NCBI GenBank assembly: GCA_943914835.1
Contig: CALUDO010000009.1
Location: 1-41,671, forward strand
From: an uncultured Eremococcus sp.
GTDB lineage: Bacteria > Bacillota > Bacilli > Lactobacillales > Aerococcaceae
DNA length: 41,671 bases
Reading direction: 5' to 3'
In this document: piece after piece, positions 14,659 through 23,230 of the stretch
How positions within the stretch are numbered: position 1 is the first letter of the stretch
Layout: each line of letters begins with the position of its first letter
Translations under genes and position numbers: made by a program
Notes under the pieces: generated by a model
The model's input: only the letters and a program-made list of their open reading frames with translations
The model's database searches: none
What the model was told of the DNA's origin: nothing

Positions 14659-16344
14659 ATGAATTCAATTAAAGTGATACCTCTTGGCGGTGTTCGCGAA
14701 GAGGGTAAAAATATGTATTTAGTCGAGTTAGACGACCTTATTTATATCTTGGATTGTGGCTTAGTTTATCCAGAAGACGAAATGTTGGGAATTGATGCAG
14801 TGATTCCTGACTTTACCTATCTTGAAGAAAATAAGGATCGGGTAGTGGGAATCTTCCTGAGTCATGGTCATGCGGATGCGGTTGGGGGGCTTCCATACCT
14901 GCTTGATGTGATTGAAGCGCCCATCTTTGGATCAGAATTAACCATTGAACTTGCACGAATTTCTGTTAGAGAAGCTGGATTAGATCATCATTTAGATAAT
15001 TTCTATGTAGTTGATGCAGATACTGAAATCGAGTTTGACAATACAACGGTGTCCTTCTTTAAGACGACACATACGATTCCTGATTCTCTAGGGATTGTGG
15101 TTGCTACGGATGCGGGATCAATCGTTTACACAGGAGACTTTAAGTTTGATCCCTCCTCTTCTGAACTCTATCAGACTGACTTTAATCGGTTAACAGATAT
15201 TGGTCAGAAAGGGGTTCTAGCCCTTCTGAGTGATTCAGCTGATGCCGAAGTTGTTGTGAATAATGATAGTGTCATCAAAATCGTTAATGAAATGACCGAG
15301 ACTTTCTTAAATACTCCAGGGCGGGTGATTGTAGCTTCAATAGGCTCTAATATTGCTCGAATTCAACAGGTTCTCAAGGCAGCCTATCAATCTGGTAGAA
15401 CCGTCTTTTTTGCTGGCGATCAATTATTTGAAATCGTGGATGTAGCCATTAAATTAGATAAGATTATGATTCCAAGTAAAGACGTTATCGGTCAATTGAA
15501 GGATTTATCTTCCTACGATGATGATAAAATTGTAGTGCTTGAAACCGGGAATGTCGGAGAACCAATTAAGGCCATCCAAGCCATGGCCAACCAGCGCCAC
15601 AAGTCTGTTCATTTGAAGGAAGGGGACCTGGTCTATATGGCCACCACTCCCTCAGTATCCATGGAAACAGTCCTAGCTAAGACTTCAGATATGATTTATC
15701 GGGCTGGTGCTTCTGTTAAGTCTATTAAGGAGGATGGTCAGGTATCTGGGCATGCCAACCGTCACGACTTACAATTACTATTGAACTTTATGAAACCGGA
15801 CTATTTAATCCCAATTAATGGGGAGTCACGTTACCTTCATGCGCATGCTAAATTAGCAGAGGAGTTAGGTTATGACAAGGATCACATTTTCTTACCTAAC
15901 CTAGGAGATGTGATTGACTACCGCAAAGGTCAGATGACCATGACAAGTCAAGTTCCAGCTGGGAATGTATTGGTGGATGGATCCGGTGTCGGCGATATAG
16001 GCAATGTCGTCCTTAGAGACCGGAGAATTCTGTCGGAAGATGGGATTTTCGTGGTAGTAGCTACAATTTCAAGACGAACTAAGAAGGTTCTTGTAGGACC
16101 CCAGATCACTTCACGTGGCTTTGTCTTTATGAAAACCAGTCTGGACTTAATCGAAGAGTGTTCAGATATTACCTTAGACGTACTTGAAAACCATTTAGAT
16201 AAAAAAGACTTTGATTGGGGAGACCTTAAATCAGACTTGCGCGAGAAAATAGGTAAGTACCTCTTTAAAGAAACTAAACGGCGCCCAGTCATTCTGCCCA
16301 TCATAATGGAAGGGTCTAATTATCAGCCCGGTAAGCATGACTAG
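14659..16344 (+). CDS. rnjB: ribonuclease J2-type protein
   Basis: A 561-residue beta-CASP metallo-beta-lactamase protein involved in mRNA decay and RNA maturation, usually in a complex with RNase J1. The motif that is HGHEDH in active RNase J1 reads HGHADA here (69-74), losing the final histidine, and the SGHG region reads SGHANRHDLQ. Such degeneration is typical of the weakly active J2 paralog in Firmicutes. No J1 gene is in the window. The C-terminal domain (about 455-560) includes TSRGFVFMK. ATG 14659 follows GAGGTG closely; an in-frame ATG at 14644 lies before that site and is less likely. Its position after pnp agrees with J2 in related genomes. Confidence 0.88.
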   Translation: MNSIKVIPLGGVREEGKNMYLVELDDLIYILDCGLVYPEDEMLGIDAVIPDFTYLEENKDRVVGIFLSHGHADAVGGLPYLLDVIEAPIFGSELTIELARISVREAGLDHHLDNFYVVDADTEIEFDNTTVSFFKTTHTIPDSLGIVVATDAGSIVYTGDFKFDPSSSELYQTDFNRLTDIGQKGVLALLSDSADAEVVVNNDSVIKIVNEMTETFLNTPGRVIVASIGSNIARIQQVLKAAYQSGRTVFFAGDQLFEIVDVAIKLDKIMIPSKDVIGQLKDLSSYDDDKIVVLETGNVGEPIKAIQAMANQRHKSVHLKEGDLVYMATTPSVSMETVLAKTSDMIYRAGASVKSIKEDGQVSGHANRHDLQLLLNFMKPDYLIPINGESRYLHAHAKLAEELGYDKDHIFLPNLGDVIDYRKGQMTMTSQVPAGNVLVDGSGVGDIGNVVLRDRRILSEDGIFVVVATISRRTKKVLVGPQITSRGFVFMKTSLDLIEECSDITLDVLENHLDKKDFDWGDLKSDLREKIGKYLFKETKRRPVILPIIMEGSNYQPGKHD

Positions 16345-16353
16345 GAGGAAATT

Positions 16354-16947
16354 ATGAACCGAAAAGCACAGCGTTTATTGATTGATATGTTAATAGCGAT
16401 TGTTCTATCTTGTCTTCTGACAGCCTTAATGAATACGCTTGACAGCCCTTGGAACTTATTCTTAGGACTCGGGCCGCTAATCTGGTTAACTTTTAGACAA
16501 GGAGGTCCTGCAGGTATTCTTGCCGCTGGCTTTACTGGCTTAGTGAGTGCTTTTATTATTAAGGGTGATAGCCAGGACTTGGCCCTTTTAGTTGCCAGGG
16601 ACGTTTTCCCCCTATTGACAGTCGGATTAGCCGGTTTCTTTGCTAAATATACCCATAAAACTTTGAACAACAGGAGATATTCATCGACTTACCTTAACCT
16701 TGTGACTGGAACTTTGGTGTCAACTTTAGCTTATTATCTCCTTACCTATTTAGTAGGAATCTTTATTCTAAACCAGACCCCGAGATTAGCACTTAATCAA
16801 GTTGACTTCTATCTTTCTTGGTTATTAACTGCTGGCTTGATAGCAGGGACCTTGGTTCTTCTAGCAAGATTTGCACCGAAGACAATTATCCCTAGGTATA
16901 GTAAATATTTGTCACGTAAAGAGACCTCATCACTTCTCAATGATTAA
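16354..16947 (+). CDS. small integral membrane protein, possible ECF S-component (ThiT-like)
   Basis: A 197-residue protein with about five or six predicted transmembrane helices. The pattern near residues 31-68 (SPWNLFLGLGPLIWLTFRQG followed by GPAGILAAGFTGLVSAFI) resembles the substrate-binding S-components of energy-coupling-factor transporters, with ThiT (thiamine) the closest I can name; the substrate is not proven. No ECF ATPase or T-component genes are near, which is normal for group II systems. No TPP riboswitch is seen. The start ATG follows AGGAGGAAATT, nine bases after rnjB ends, so it is in the rnjB operon. An unrelated membrane protein remains possible. Confidence 0.55.
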   Translation: MNRKAQRLLIDMLIAIVLSCLLTALMNTLDSPWNLFLGLGPLIWLTFRQGGPAGILAAGFTGLVSAFIIKGDSQDLALLVARDVFPLLTVGLAGFFAKYTHKTLNNRRYSSTYLNLVTGTLVSTLAYYLLTYLVGIFILNQTPRLALNQVDFYLSWLLTAGLIAGTLVLLARFAPKTIIPRYSKYLSRKETSSLLND

Positions 16948-16950
16948 TGA

Positions 16951-16989
16951 AAAAAGAGACCTTGCGGGGATTAAGCAAGGTCTCTTTTT
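16951..16989. terminator. bidirectional terminator
   Basis: AAAAAGAGACCTTGC (16951-16965) pairs perfectly with GCAAGGTCTCTTTTT (16975-16989). It separates the converging membrane protein gene and the YolD-like gene. Confidence 0.93.
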
Positions 16990-17001
16990 TTATGTTAGAT
17001 A

Positions 17002-17361
17002 TTAAGCGATGTTGGCAGACACCCTTAATATTTGTTGAACATCCATTTTGAAGGTATTTTGACTAGCTTGGTCTTCTAGTAGAATCCTATGCTGGTTATC
17101 AATTGTAGATAGGACACGAACAAGTAAGGTGATTTCTTGGATGTGATTCATCTCATCATAATATTCTATTTCGACCAGCAATGGTTCTAAGTTTACATAA
17201 TGCCGGTGAAGTAGACTTTCAACGTAGGTCAAAGGCATAATACTCGTTTCCTCATGTTGAGAGAAGTTGTCTAGACTAAATTGTTGAATAAGCGTATTGC
17301 CTAAACCAGCAAGGTTATCTTTCAAGCGATATAGGGTTGATGATTTTATTGGTGATTCCAT
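17002..17361 (-). CDS. small YolD-like protein under apparent LexA control
   Basis: A 119-residue soluble protein with no signal or membrane segment. The C-terminal half (IEIEYYDEM-like strand, VRVLSTIDNQHRILLEDQ, then MDVQQILRV) follows the strand pattern of the YolD-like family, which usually precedes a Y-family polymerase (UvrX/DinB type) gene. The assignment is by pattern and is tentative. No polymerase gene is next to it; it is a single-gene transcript. AGGAGG is seven bases before the ATG. The promoter is near consensus and carries two LexA-type boxes, so strong SOS induction is expected. What it does is unknown; a link to translesion synthesis is inferred from the family's usual partners. 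Confidence 0.7.
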   Translation of the reverse strand: MESPIKSSTLYRLKDNLAGLGNTLIQQFSLDNFSQHEETSIMPLTYVESLLHRHYVNLEPLLVEIEYYDEMNHIQEITLLVRVLSTIDNQHRILLEDQASQNTFKMDVQQILRVSANIA

Positions 17362-17374
17362 TGATTAACCTCCT

Positions 17375-17388
17375 CGAACGTTTGTTTG
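17375..17388. promoter_or_regulatory. second LexA-type box (near the transcription start)
   Basis: CGAACGTTTGTTTG has GAAC, four bases, then GTTT, one core mismatch from the GAAC-N4-GTTC consensus. It lies between the predicted start and the ribosome binding site of the YolD-like gene, 13 bases from the first box. Confidence 0.5.
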
Positions 17389-17395
17389 CATTTTA

Positions 17396-17424
17396 AGTAT
17401 ACGAACATCCGTTCTGTTTGTCAA
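17396..17424 (-). promoter_or_regulatory. strong promoter of the YolD-like gene
   Basis: On the minus strand, a perfect TTGACA (17424-17419), a 17-nt spacer and TATACT (17401-17396). This is the closest to consensus of the promoters in the window, as expected for a gene kept silent by a repressor. Confidence 0.85.
17402..17415. promoter_or_regulatory. LexA (DinR)-type SOS operator in the promoter spacer
   Basis: CGAACATCCGTTCT contains the exact GAAC-N4-GTTC core. It occupies the spacer between the -35 and -10 elements, so LexA binding would exclude RNA polymerase. Confidence 0.85.
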
Positions 17425-17472
17425 GAGCTTAATGAATTTAGTTAAGAATTTAATGAGAGCTTGTGAAAGGCT

Positions 17473-17513
17473 TTGGTGATAGCTAGAACTTGTGATATGA
17501 TAGGACTTATAAT
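17473..17513 (+). promoter_or_regulatory. gmk promoter region
   Basis: Two candidate -10 elements are present: TATGAT (17496-17501) with upstream TGA and a TTGGTG -35 at 17473-17478 (17-nt spacer), and TATAAT (17508-17513) without a good -35. I cannot tell which is used. Confidence 0.45.
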
Positions 17514-17542
17514 ATTGGCGAAGTTTGAAAGTGAGGGAGACA

Positions 17543-18184
17543 ATGGTAGCACAAAGAGGGCTTCTGATTGTTTTATCTGGACCTTCCGGAGTTGGCAAGG
17601 GAACGGTTCGTTCAGCAATCTTTAAGGACAATATCTATCATTATGTCTATTCGGTTTCTGCCACTACGCGTAAGATGCGACAAGGTGAAGTCGATGGGGT
17701 TGATTATTACTTTGTAAGTCGGGACCATTTCGAGAATCTTATTGCCGAAGATCGACTCCTAGAACATGCAGAATACGTAGGAAATTATTATGGAACGCCG
17801 ATGGATAAGATTGAAGAGAATCTGGCCAAGGGTCGGGATGTCTTTTTAGAAATTGAAGTTCAAGGTGCGCTCAAGGTTCGTGAGAAGATGCCAGAGGGTA
17901 TTTTCATCTTTTTAGCACCACCTAACCTTAACGAATTGGAATCAAGAATCGTAAGTCGGGGGACCGATGATATGGCTGTAATCTATGAACGAATGCAGAA
18001 AGCCCGCGAGGAAATTGACATGATGCAACATTATGATTATGTTGTGGTTAATGACGAGGTCCCTAAAGCCGTTGATAAGATTAACGCCATTATTCGTAGT
18101 GAACATCTCAAGGTCGACCGCGTTGTCGATTTAATTCAAGGACAAATTCGCGATTATTTTCAGAAAGGAAATGATGTAAAATGA
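17543..18184 (+). CDS. gmk: guanylate kinase
   Basis: A 213-residue cytoplasmic enzyme that phosphorylates GMP to GDP with ATP. The P-loop GPSGVGKGT is near residues 14-22, followed by the GMP-binding segment SVSATTRKMRQGEVDGVDYYFV. ATG 17543 is preferred to the TTG at 17525 because GAGGGAG lies just before it and the protein then begins in the usual way. It opens the gmk-rpoZ-priA-fmt-rsmB run and overlaps rpoZ by four bases. Omega and guanylate kinase are a long-conserved pair, both tied to ppGpp targets in Firmicutes. Confidence 0.97.
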   Translation: MVAQRGLLIVLSGPSGVGKGTVRSAIFKDNIYHYVYSVSATTRKMRQGEVDGVDYYFVSRDHFENLIAEDRLLEHAEYVGNYYGTPMDKIEENLAKGRDVFLEIEVQGALKVREKMPEGIFIFLAPPNLNELESRIVSRGTDDMAVIYERMQKAREEIDMMQHYDYVVVNDEVPKAVDKINAIIRSEHLKVDRVVDLIQGQIRDYFQKGNDVK

Positions 18185-18375
18185 TGCTCTATCCCTCTAT
18201 TGATAAGTTGGTAGAAGAGGTTCCATCCACATATAGTTTAATCATTCTAGCCAGCAAACGGGCGCATGAAATGACAAATTATGATAATTATCAACTAGAA
18301 GAATATAAATCTGAAAAACCGGTTGGTCAGGCTTTAGAGGAAGTTGTAGCCGGTCAATTAAAGGTAAGTGAATAA
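18181..18375 (+). CDS. rpoZ: DNA-directed RNA polymerase omega subunit
   Basis: A 64-residue subunit that aids assembly and stability of RNA polymerase by binding beta-prime. The segment SLIILASKRAHEMTN followed by KPVGQALEEVVAGQL is the conserved core. Its ATG overlaps the gmk stop (ATGA), with AAGGAA about 10 bases ahead. It is on the short side for omega. A hairpin terminator follows before priA. Confidence 0.93.
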   Translation: MMLYPSIDKLVEEVPSTYSLIILASKRAHEMTNYDNYQLEEYKSEKPVGQALEEVVAGQLKVSE

Positions 18376-18384
18376 TTCTATCAA

Positions 18385-18424
18385 CTACTAACTAAAGTAT
18401 TTTGTTTGGTTAGTAGCTTTTTTG
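18385..18424 (+). terminator. terminator or attenuator between rpoZ and priA
   Basis: CTACTAAC (18385-18392) pairs with GTTAGTAG (18409-18416), then C and a run of Ts. No clear promoter follows before priA, so read-through probably feeds the downstream operon. Confidence 0.7.
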
Positions 18425-18466
18425 TTAGATGAGAAGCGCAACCACTATCTAAGGAGGGAGACAGAA

Positions 18467-20866
18467 ATGATTGCTAGAGTGGTCGTAGATGTGCCGGTAG
18501 CTCAAGTTGACCATTATTTTGACTACCTGATACCAGAAACCATTCAGCCCCTCTTGCGTGTCGGCATGCGGGTAAAGGTCCCATTTGGCAACCGCCAACT
18601 TTTAGGTTTTGTGGTGGACCTTGTAGAAGATAGTCAATATCAAGGTTCTTTAAAGGAAATTAGTCAGCTGATGGATTATAAGCCTTTTCTCAATTCTGAA
18701 CTTATTAGACTCGGCCACGAATTTGCTAACCGCCTCCAGGTCTTTGAAGTATCAATGCTAGAGGCTATGCTGCCTTCCATGCTTAAAGTTAAGTATAAGA
18801 CTCTGGTTCGAATTCAAAAGAAAGACCTTTTTGAAGAAATGACGGGCTTGACCAGTCAAGAAACCTATGCCAAGGATGAATTAGAAGACTTAGTGAGCTC
18901 TAAAGATATTCGTCAATTACTTGATCAAGGGATTATTGACATAGAATATCAGGTGGTCGATAAAAGCTCTAAAAAATATATAAAGGTCATCAGTCCACTC
19001 TTAAGTTTTGATGACTATCAAGATATATTTGATAGTCTTTCTGATAGCTACCGGAGGCAGCAAGAACTTATAGCTTTTTTGATGGATCATGTAGGTGAAG
19101 AAGGTCTTCCCTCGAATAAAGTAGATGTTCCCTTTTCGGTAATTAGGGCAGCTGAGGAAAAGGGCTGGTTAAAATTGCAGGAAGAGGAAGTATTTCGGAG
19201 TCCCTTAAAAAATTTACATGTGGCGCCTAGTCAAAGAAAGACTTTGACTGCTAGTCAAGAAGCCGCCTATGAACCCATTCACGCAAGTCTATCCGCAGGT
19301 CAGGCTGAGACATTTCTTTTAGAAGGCGTGACAGGGTCCGGTAAGACAGAGGTCTACCTTCAACTGATGGAAGATGCCTTAAATAATGGACAATCTGCCT
19401 TGTTGCTGGTGCCTGAGATTTCTTTGACTCCACAAATGCTTGAAAGGGTCATAGGACGGTTTGGAGATGGGGTAGCTGTCTTACATTCTGGTTTATCAGC
19501 CAGTGAACGTTATGACGAATGGCGAAGGATTGTGAATGGTCAAGCTCAAATTGTAGTTGGGGCTCGTTCATCCGTCTTTGCGCCCTTGAATAACTTAGGG
19601 ATTATTATCATGGATGAAGAACATGAGACGACTTATAAACAATCTGATAATCCCCGCTATCATGCTAGAGATTTAGCTATTTGGAGGAGTCATTACCACT
19701 CATGTCCGCTCCTTTTAGGGTCAGCGACGCCTTCATTAGAATCACGAACACGTGCCCAAGTCGGACGTTACCACCATATAGTAATGACTGACCGTGTCAA
19801 TCAGACTCCGTTGCCACCCGTTGAACTTGTGGATATGAGCCAATTAATGGCCCGAGAAACCTTGGATGAGTTCTCGCCACGATTGAAGCAAGCTATTGGT
19901 GACCGTCTAGCTAAAAGGGAGCAAATTATTTTACTTCTTAATCGTCGAGGTTATGCTTCCTATGTTCAATGTAGAGAATGTGGTTATGTCTTTCAGTGTC
20001 CACGGTGTGATATTTCCTTAACTTATCATAAATCCGACCATTGTTTAAAATGTCATTACTGTGACCATCAAGAAGCTATGCCCCAATCTTGTCCCAGCTG
20101 TGGATCAGACCATTTGAGAAACCGTGGAATGGGGACTCAAAAAGTGGCTGAAAGTCTAAAATTATATTTCCCTCAGGCTAGAATTTTGCGAATGGATAAT
20201 GATACCACACGACGTAAGGGAGACCATGAGCGAATATTACAAACCTTTGCAAAAGAAGAGGCAGATATTTTATTGGGGACCCAAATGATAGCTAAGGGCT
20301 TGGATTTTGAGAAGGTAACCTTAGTCGGTGTAATTAATGGAGATACAGCCCTTAATTTGCCGGATTTTCGTGCCGGTGAGAAAACCTTCCAATTGTTGAC
20401 GCAGGTTTCAGGTCGGACGGGACGAGGGGCCTATCCGGGGCAAGTGATTATTCAAACTTATAACCCAGATCATTATGTAATGCATTTTGCAAAGACACAT
20501 GATTATGAATCCTTTTATTTCTATGAAATGAAACGTCGTCACTTGGCTTCCTATCCCCCTTATTATTTTATGACCTTACTGACAGTGTCTGCTAAGCAAG
20601 AAGGAAGAGCTCTTCAGAAAGCGTATGCCATTAAAAGAGCCCTTCAAGACAATATAGGGGATAAGGGACAAGATTTTATAATATTAGGGCCATCTCAAAC
20701 CAATGTTGCCCGGATTAAGGATGCATATTATTTTCAAATCCTCTTGAAATATAAGGACAAAACTTATGTTCAAAATGCTTTGAATCAGGTCTTGGAAGCC
20801 AGCCAAGATGATGCACGAAAAGGAATTTATGTTTCAATTGATAATGACCCCTTGTTTTTCCTATAG
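18467..20866 (+). CDS. priA: primosomal protein N' (replication restart helicase)
   Basis: A 799-residue 3'-to-5' helicase that rebuilds replication forks after collapse. The N-terminal DNA-binding domain begins MIARVVVDVPVAQVDHYFDY. Walker A is in EGVTGSGKTEVYL and the DEEH box in MDEEHETTYKQ. The zinc-binding insert has eight cysteines arranged as CRECGYVFQCPRC and CLKCHYC through CPSCG. ATG 18467 with AAGGAGGG ahead is chosen over an upstream in-frame TTG at 18422 that lies in the rpoZ terminator tail. Fifteen bases separate it from fmt. Confidence 0.97.
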   Translation: MIARVVVDVPVAQVDHYFDYLIPETIQPLLRVGMRVKVPFGNRQLLGFVVDLVEDSQYQGSLKEISQLMDYKPFLNSELIRLGHEFANRLQVFEVSMLEAMLPSMLKVKYKTLVRIQKKDLFEEMTGLTSQETYAKDELEDLVSSKDIRQLLDQGIIDIEYQVVDKSSKKYIKVISPLLSFDDYQDIFDSLSDSYRRQQELIAFLMDHVGEEGLPSNKVDVPFSVIRAAEEKGWLKLQEEEVFRSPLKNLHVAPSQRKTLTASQEAAYEPIHASLSAGQAETFLLEGVTGSGKTEVYLQLMEDALNNGQSALLLVPEISLTPQMLERVIGRFGDGVAVLHSGLSASERYDEWRRIVNGQAQIVVGARSSVFAPLNNLGIIIMDEEHETTYKQSDNPRYHARDLAIWRSHYHSCPLLLGSATPSLESRTRAQVGRYHHIVMTDRVNQTPLPPVELVDMSQLMARETLDEFSPRLKQAIGDRLAKREQIILLLNRRGYASYVQCRECGYVFQCPRCDISLTYHKSDHCLKCHYCDHQEAMPQSCPSCGSDHLRNRGMGTQKVAESLKLYFPQARILRMDNDTTRRKGDHERILQTFAKEEADILLGTQMIAKGLDFEKVTLVGVINGDTALNLPDFRAGEKTFQLLTQVSGRTGRGAYPGQVIIQTYNPDHYVMHFAKTHDYESFYFYEMKRRHLASYPPYYFMTLLTVSAKQEGRALQKAYAIKRALQDNIGDKGQDFIILGPSQTNVARIKDAYYFQILLKYKDKTYVQNALNQVLEASQDDARKGIYVSIDNDPLFFL

Positions 20867-20880
20867 GAGGTATAAACATT

Positions 20881-21855
20881 ATGAAGAAGTTAATATTTAT
20901 GGGGACCCCTGATTTTGCTCGAACTATTTTAAGAGGGCTCATTGATAGCCAGGATTACGAAATCGTGGCTGTGGTTACCCAACCTGACCGTCCAGTCGGG
21001 CGTAAACGAACCATAACCCCTTCTCCGGTTAAAGAAGAAGCTGTAGCCCATGACTTACCAATCTTTCAACCCGAGCGTTTGAAAGGGTCCGAAGAAGAAA
21101 GTTATTTGCTCAAGCTAGGAGCTGATTTAATTATAACGGCAGCCTATGGGCAATTTTTGTCTAAAGACCTTCTGGATCTACCTAAGTATGGCGCTATTAA
21201 TGTTCATGCCTCTCTTCTACCCAAATATCGAGGTGGCGCTCCCATTCATTATGCTATTTGGAGAGGAGAGTCAAAGACGGGTATTTCTATTATTTATATG
21301 GAAGAAGGAATGGATACGGGAGATATTATTTCCCAAGCTATGATTCCTATCAGCTCGGAAGATACGGTGGGGGTCTTATTTGATAAGTTAGCTGATTTAG
21401 GTAGGAATTTGTTATTGCAAACCCTCCCTCAACTTTTTGCCGGTGAAATAGAGGCTGAACCACAGGACCCCAGCCGAGTTTCCTATTCTCCAACAATTAA
21501 GAAGGAGGAGGAAGAGTTAGATTGGACAGAAACAGCTCAAGTCATTGATTGTCAAGTTCGTGCCTTTAACCCTTTTCCTTCGAGTCATACCTACTACCAA
21601 GGAAAACGAACTAAAATCTGGCAAGGTCGAGTCGTCGATTTCAATCCAAAAGAACCTAGTTCCCCAGGAACCATTGTTAGCTTGGACAGTCAGCAGATGA
21701 TTATTCAAGCAGGAGGGAATACCTACTATGCCATTACCGAAATACAACCTAATGGAAAAAAACGCATGCCAGTGGCTGCTTATTTAAACGGGGTGGATTC
21801 TAAGTCTTTACTAGGCACTTCATTTACCAGAAAGGAAGACAGCCATGAAAGTTAA
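20881..21855 (+). CDS. fmt: methionyl-tRNA formyltransferase
   Basis: A 324-residue enzyme that adds a formyl group from 10-formyl-tetrahydrofolate to initiator Met-tRNA. The N-terminal formyltransferase fold carries FMGTPDFA, the catalytic-loop region NVHASLLPKYRGGAPI and GMDTGD; the C-terminal OB-like domain (about 207-310) binds the tRNA. AGGAGG lies 12 bases before the ATG. It overlaps rsmB by 11 bases. No def gene is adjacent, although it often is. Confidence 0.97.
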   Translation: MKKLIFMGTPDFARTILRGLIDSQDYEIVAVVTQPDRPVGRKRTITPSPVKEEAVAHDLPIFQPERLKGSEEESYLLKLGADLIITAAYGQFLSKDLLDLPKYGAINVHASLLPKYRGGAPIHYAIWRGESKTGISIIYMEEGMDTGDIISQAMIPISSEDTVGVLFDKLADLGRNLLLQTLPQLFAGEIEAEPQDPSRVSYSPTIKKEEEELDWTETAQVIDCQVRAFNPFPSSHTYYQGKRTKIWQGRVVDFNPKEPSSPGTIVSLDSQQMIIQAGGNTYYAITEIQPNGKKRMPVAAYLNGVDSKSLLGTSFTRKEDSHES

Positions 21856-23221
21856 GGCTCGAGCCCAAAAGAAGTTGGTCAATGATCCACGTTTCCAAGC
21901 TGTACGTATCCTGACTAAGATTGACGAGGAGGGCGCCTATTCAAATGTCTTGTTAAATGATTTCTATCAAGACTCAGAACACGCCCTTAAAACAGTGGAT
22001 ATGAATCTTTTGGTCAAGTTAGTTTATGGTGTCTTACAAAGGAAGAAAACGCTTGATTTTTATCTAGCTCCTTTGATTCAAGGGAAGACGCTAGAAGTTT
22101 GGCTAGTAAATCTATTGCGTTTATCGATTTATCAAATTATATATTTAGATCGTATCCCAAATCATGCGATTATTAACGAAGCAGTCAAGATAAGTAAACT
22201 TAATAGTCACCAAGGTTTAGCTAACCTGGTCAATGGTGTTCTGCGTAATTTCCTTCGTCAGCAACCACGAAGCCTTGACTCCATTGAAGATCCTATTCAA
22301 TTCCTGTCAATGAAATATAGCATGGACGCTTGGATTGTAGAAGACCTGGCCTCATATATGGGTCTGGATCGGTTAGAAAGCCTCTTAAGTTCCCTATTAC
22401 AACCACCTTATTTATCAGCCCGCTTGGTAGATCCTAACTTAAGCCAAGACCAGGCTATTGATATTTTAGAAAGAGAAGGTTTTTCCGTAGAAGCAGGTCG
22501 GTTGTCAGCTAAGGGCATTCGGGCTCATGGGGGGAATTTGGTATACTCTTCTTTGTATCGGGAAGGAAGATTAACGATTCAGGATGAATCATCAATGTTA
22601 GTGGCACCTTTAGGTAAGTTACAGGGAGATGAACGGGTTCTCGATGCATGTTCTGCGCCTGGAGGTAAGGCCACTCATATAGCTCAATTCTTGGATAAAG
22701 GCCACCTAACTGCCTTAGATATTTCGGAATATAAGTTACAGCGTGTTCACAATCATCTAGAGCGTTTAGCATTGGACCAGCGTGCTGAAACAATCTTGGC
22801 TGATGCCGGTAAATTTATGCCTGCAGATGGAGAGTTATATGATAGAATATATCTGGATGCGCCTTGCTCAGGTCTAGGATTGATGCGACGCAAACCAGAA
22901 ATTAAATATGAGAAAAAGCAAGAAGATATCAGAAATCTAGCAGACCTTCAAGCCAGTTTATTAGAACATTTACAAGCCTTATTGAAACCTGGAGGTTATT
23001 TGATTTATTCTACATGTACTTTGTCTCGACTTGAGAATGAAAATCAAATGGACAGTTTCCTGGAACGACATCCTAATTTCCAAGTAGACCCAATCAGCAA
23101 GGGGGAATTGGGAGAGGGAAAAGAAAACATTCTAAACCCTCAAGGATGGCTTCGAATTTGGCCAGATGACTATCAAACAGATGGATTCTTCATTGCTAGA
23201 TTAAAAAAAACATGTAATTGA
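21845..23221 (+). CDS. rsmB: 16S rRNA (cytosine-967-C5)-methyltransferase
   Basis: A 458-residue SAM-dependent enzyme. An N-terminal NusB-like RNA-binding domain (about 15-140) is followed by the RsmB/NOP methyltransferase fold. The SAM site is LDACSAPGGKATHIA, and the two cysteines are in LDAPCSGLG and YSTCTLSRLENE. The start overlaps the end of fmt, with AAAGGAAG ahead, so translation is coupled. The stp gene follows nine bases after. Confidence 0.95.
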   Translation: MKVKARAQKKLVNDPRFQAVRILTKIDEEGAYSNVLLNDFYQDSEHALKTVDMNLLVKLVYGVLQRKKTLDFYLAPLIQGKTLEVWLVNLLRLSIYQIIYLDRIPNHAIINEAVKISKLNSHQGLANLVNGVLRNFLRQQPRSLDSIEDPIQFLSMKYSMDAWIVEDLASYMGLDRLESLLSSLLQPPYLSARLVDPNLSQDQAIDILEREGFSVEAGRLSAKGIRAHGGNLVYSSLYREGRLTIQDESSMLVAPLGKLQGDERVLDACSAPGGKATHIAQFLDKGHLTALDISEYKLQRVHNHLERLALDQRAETILADAGKFMPADGELYDRIYLDAPCSGLGLMRRKPEIKYEKKQEDIRNLADLQASLLEHLQALLKPGGYLIYSTCTLSRLENENQMDSFLERHPNFQVDPISKGELGEGKENILNPQGWLRIWPDDYQTDGFFIARLKKTCN

Positions 23222-23230
23222 GGTGATACT

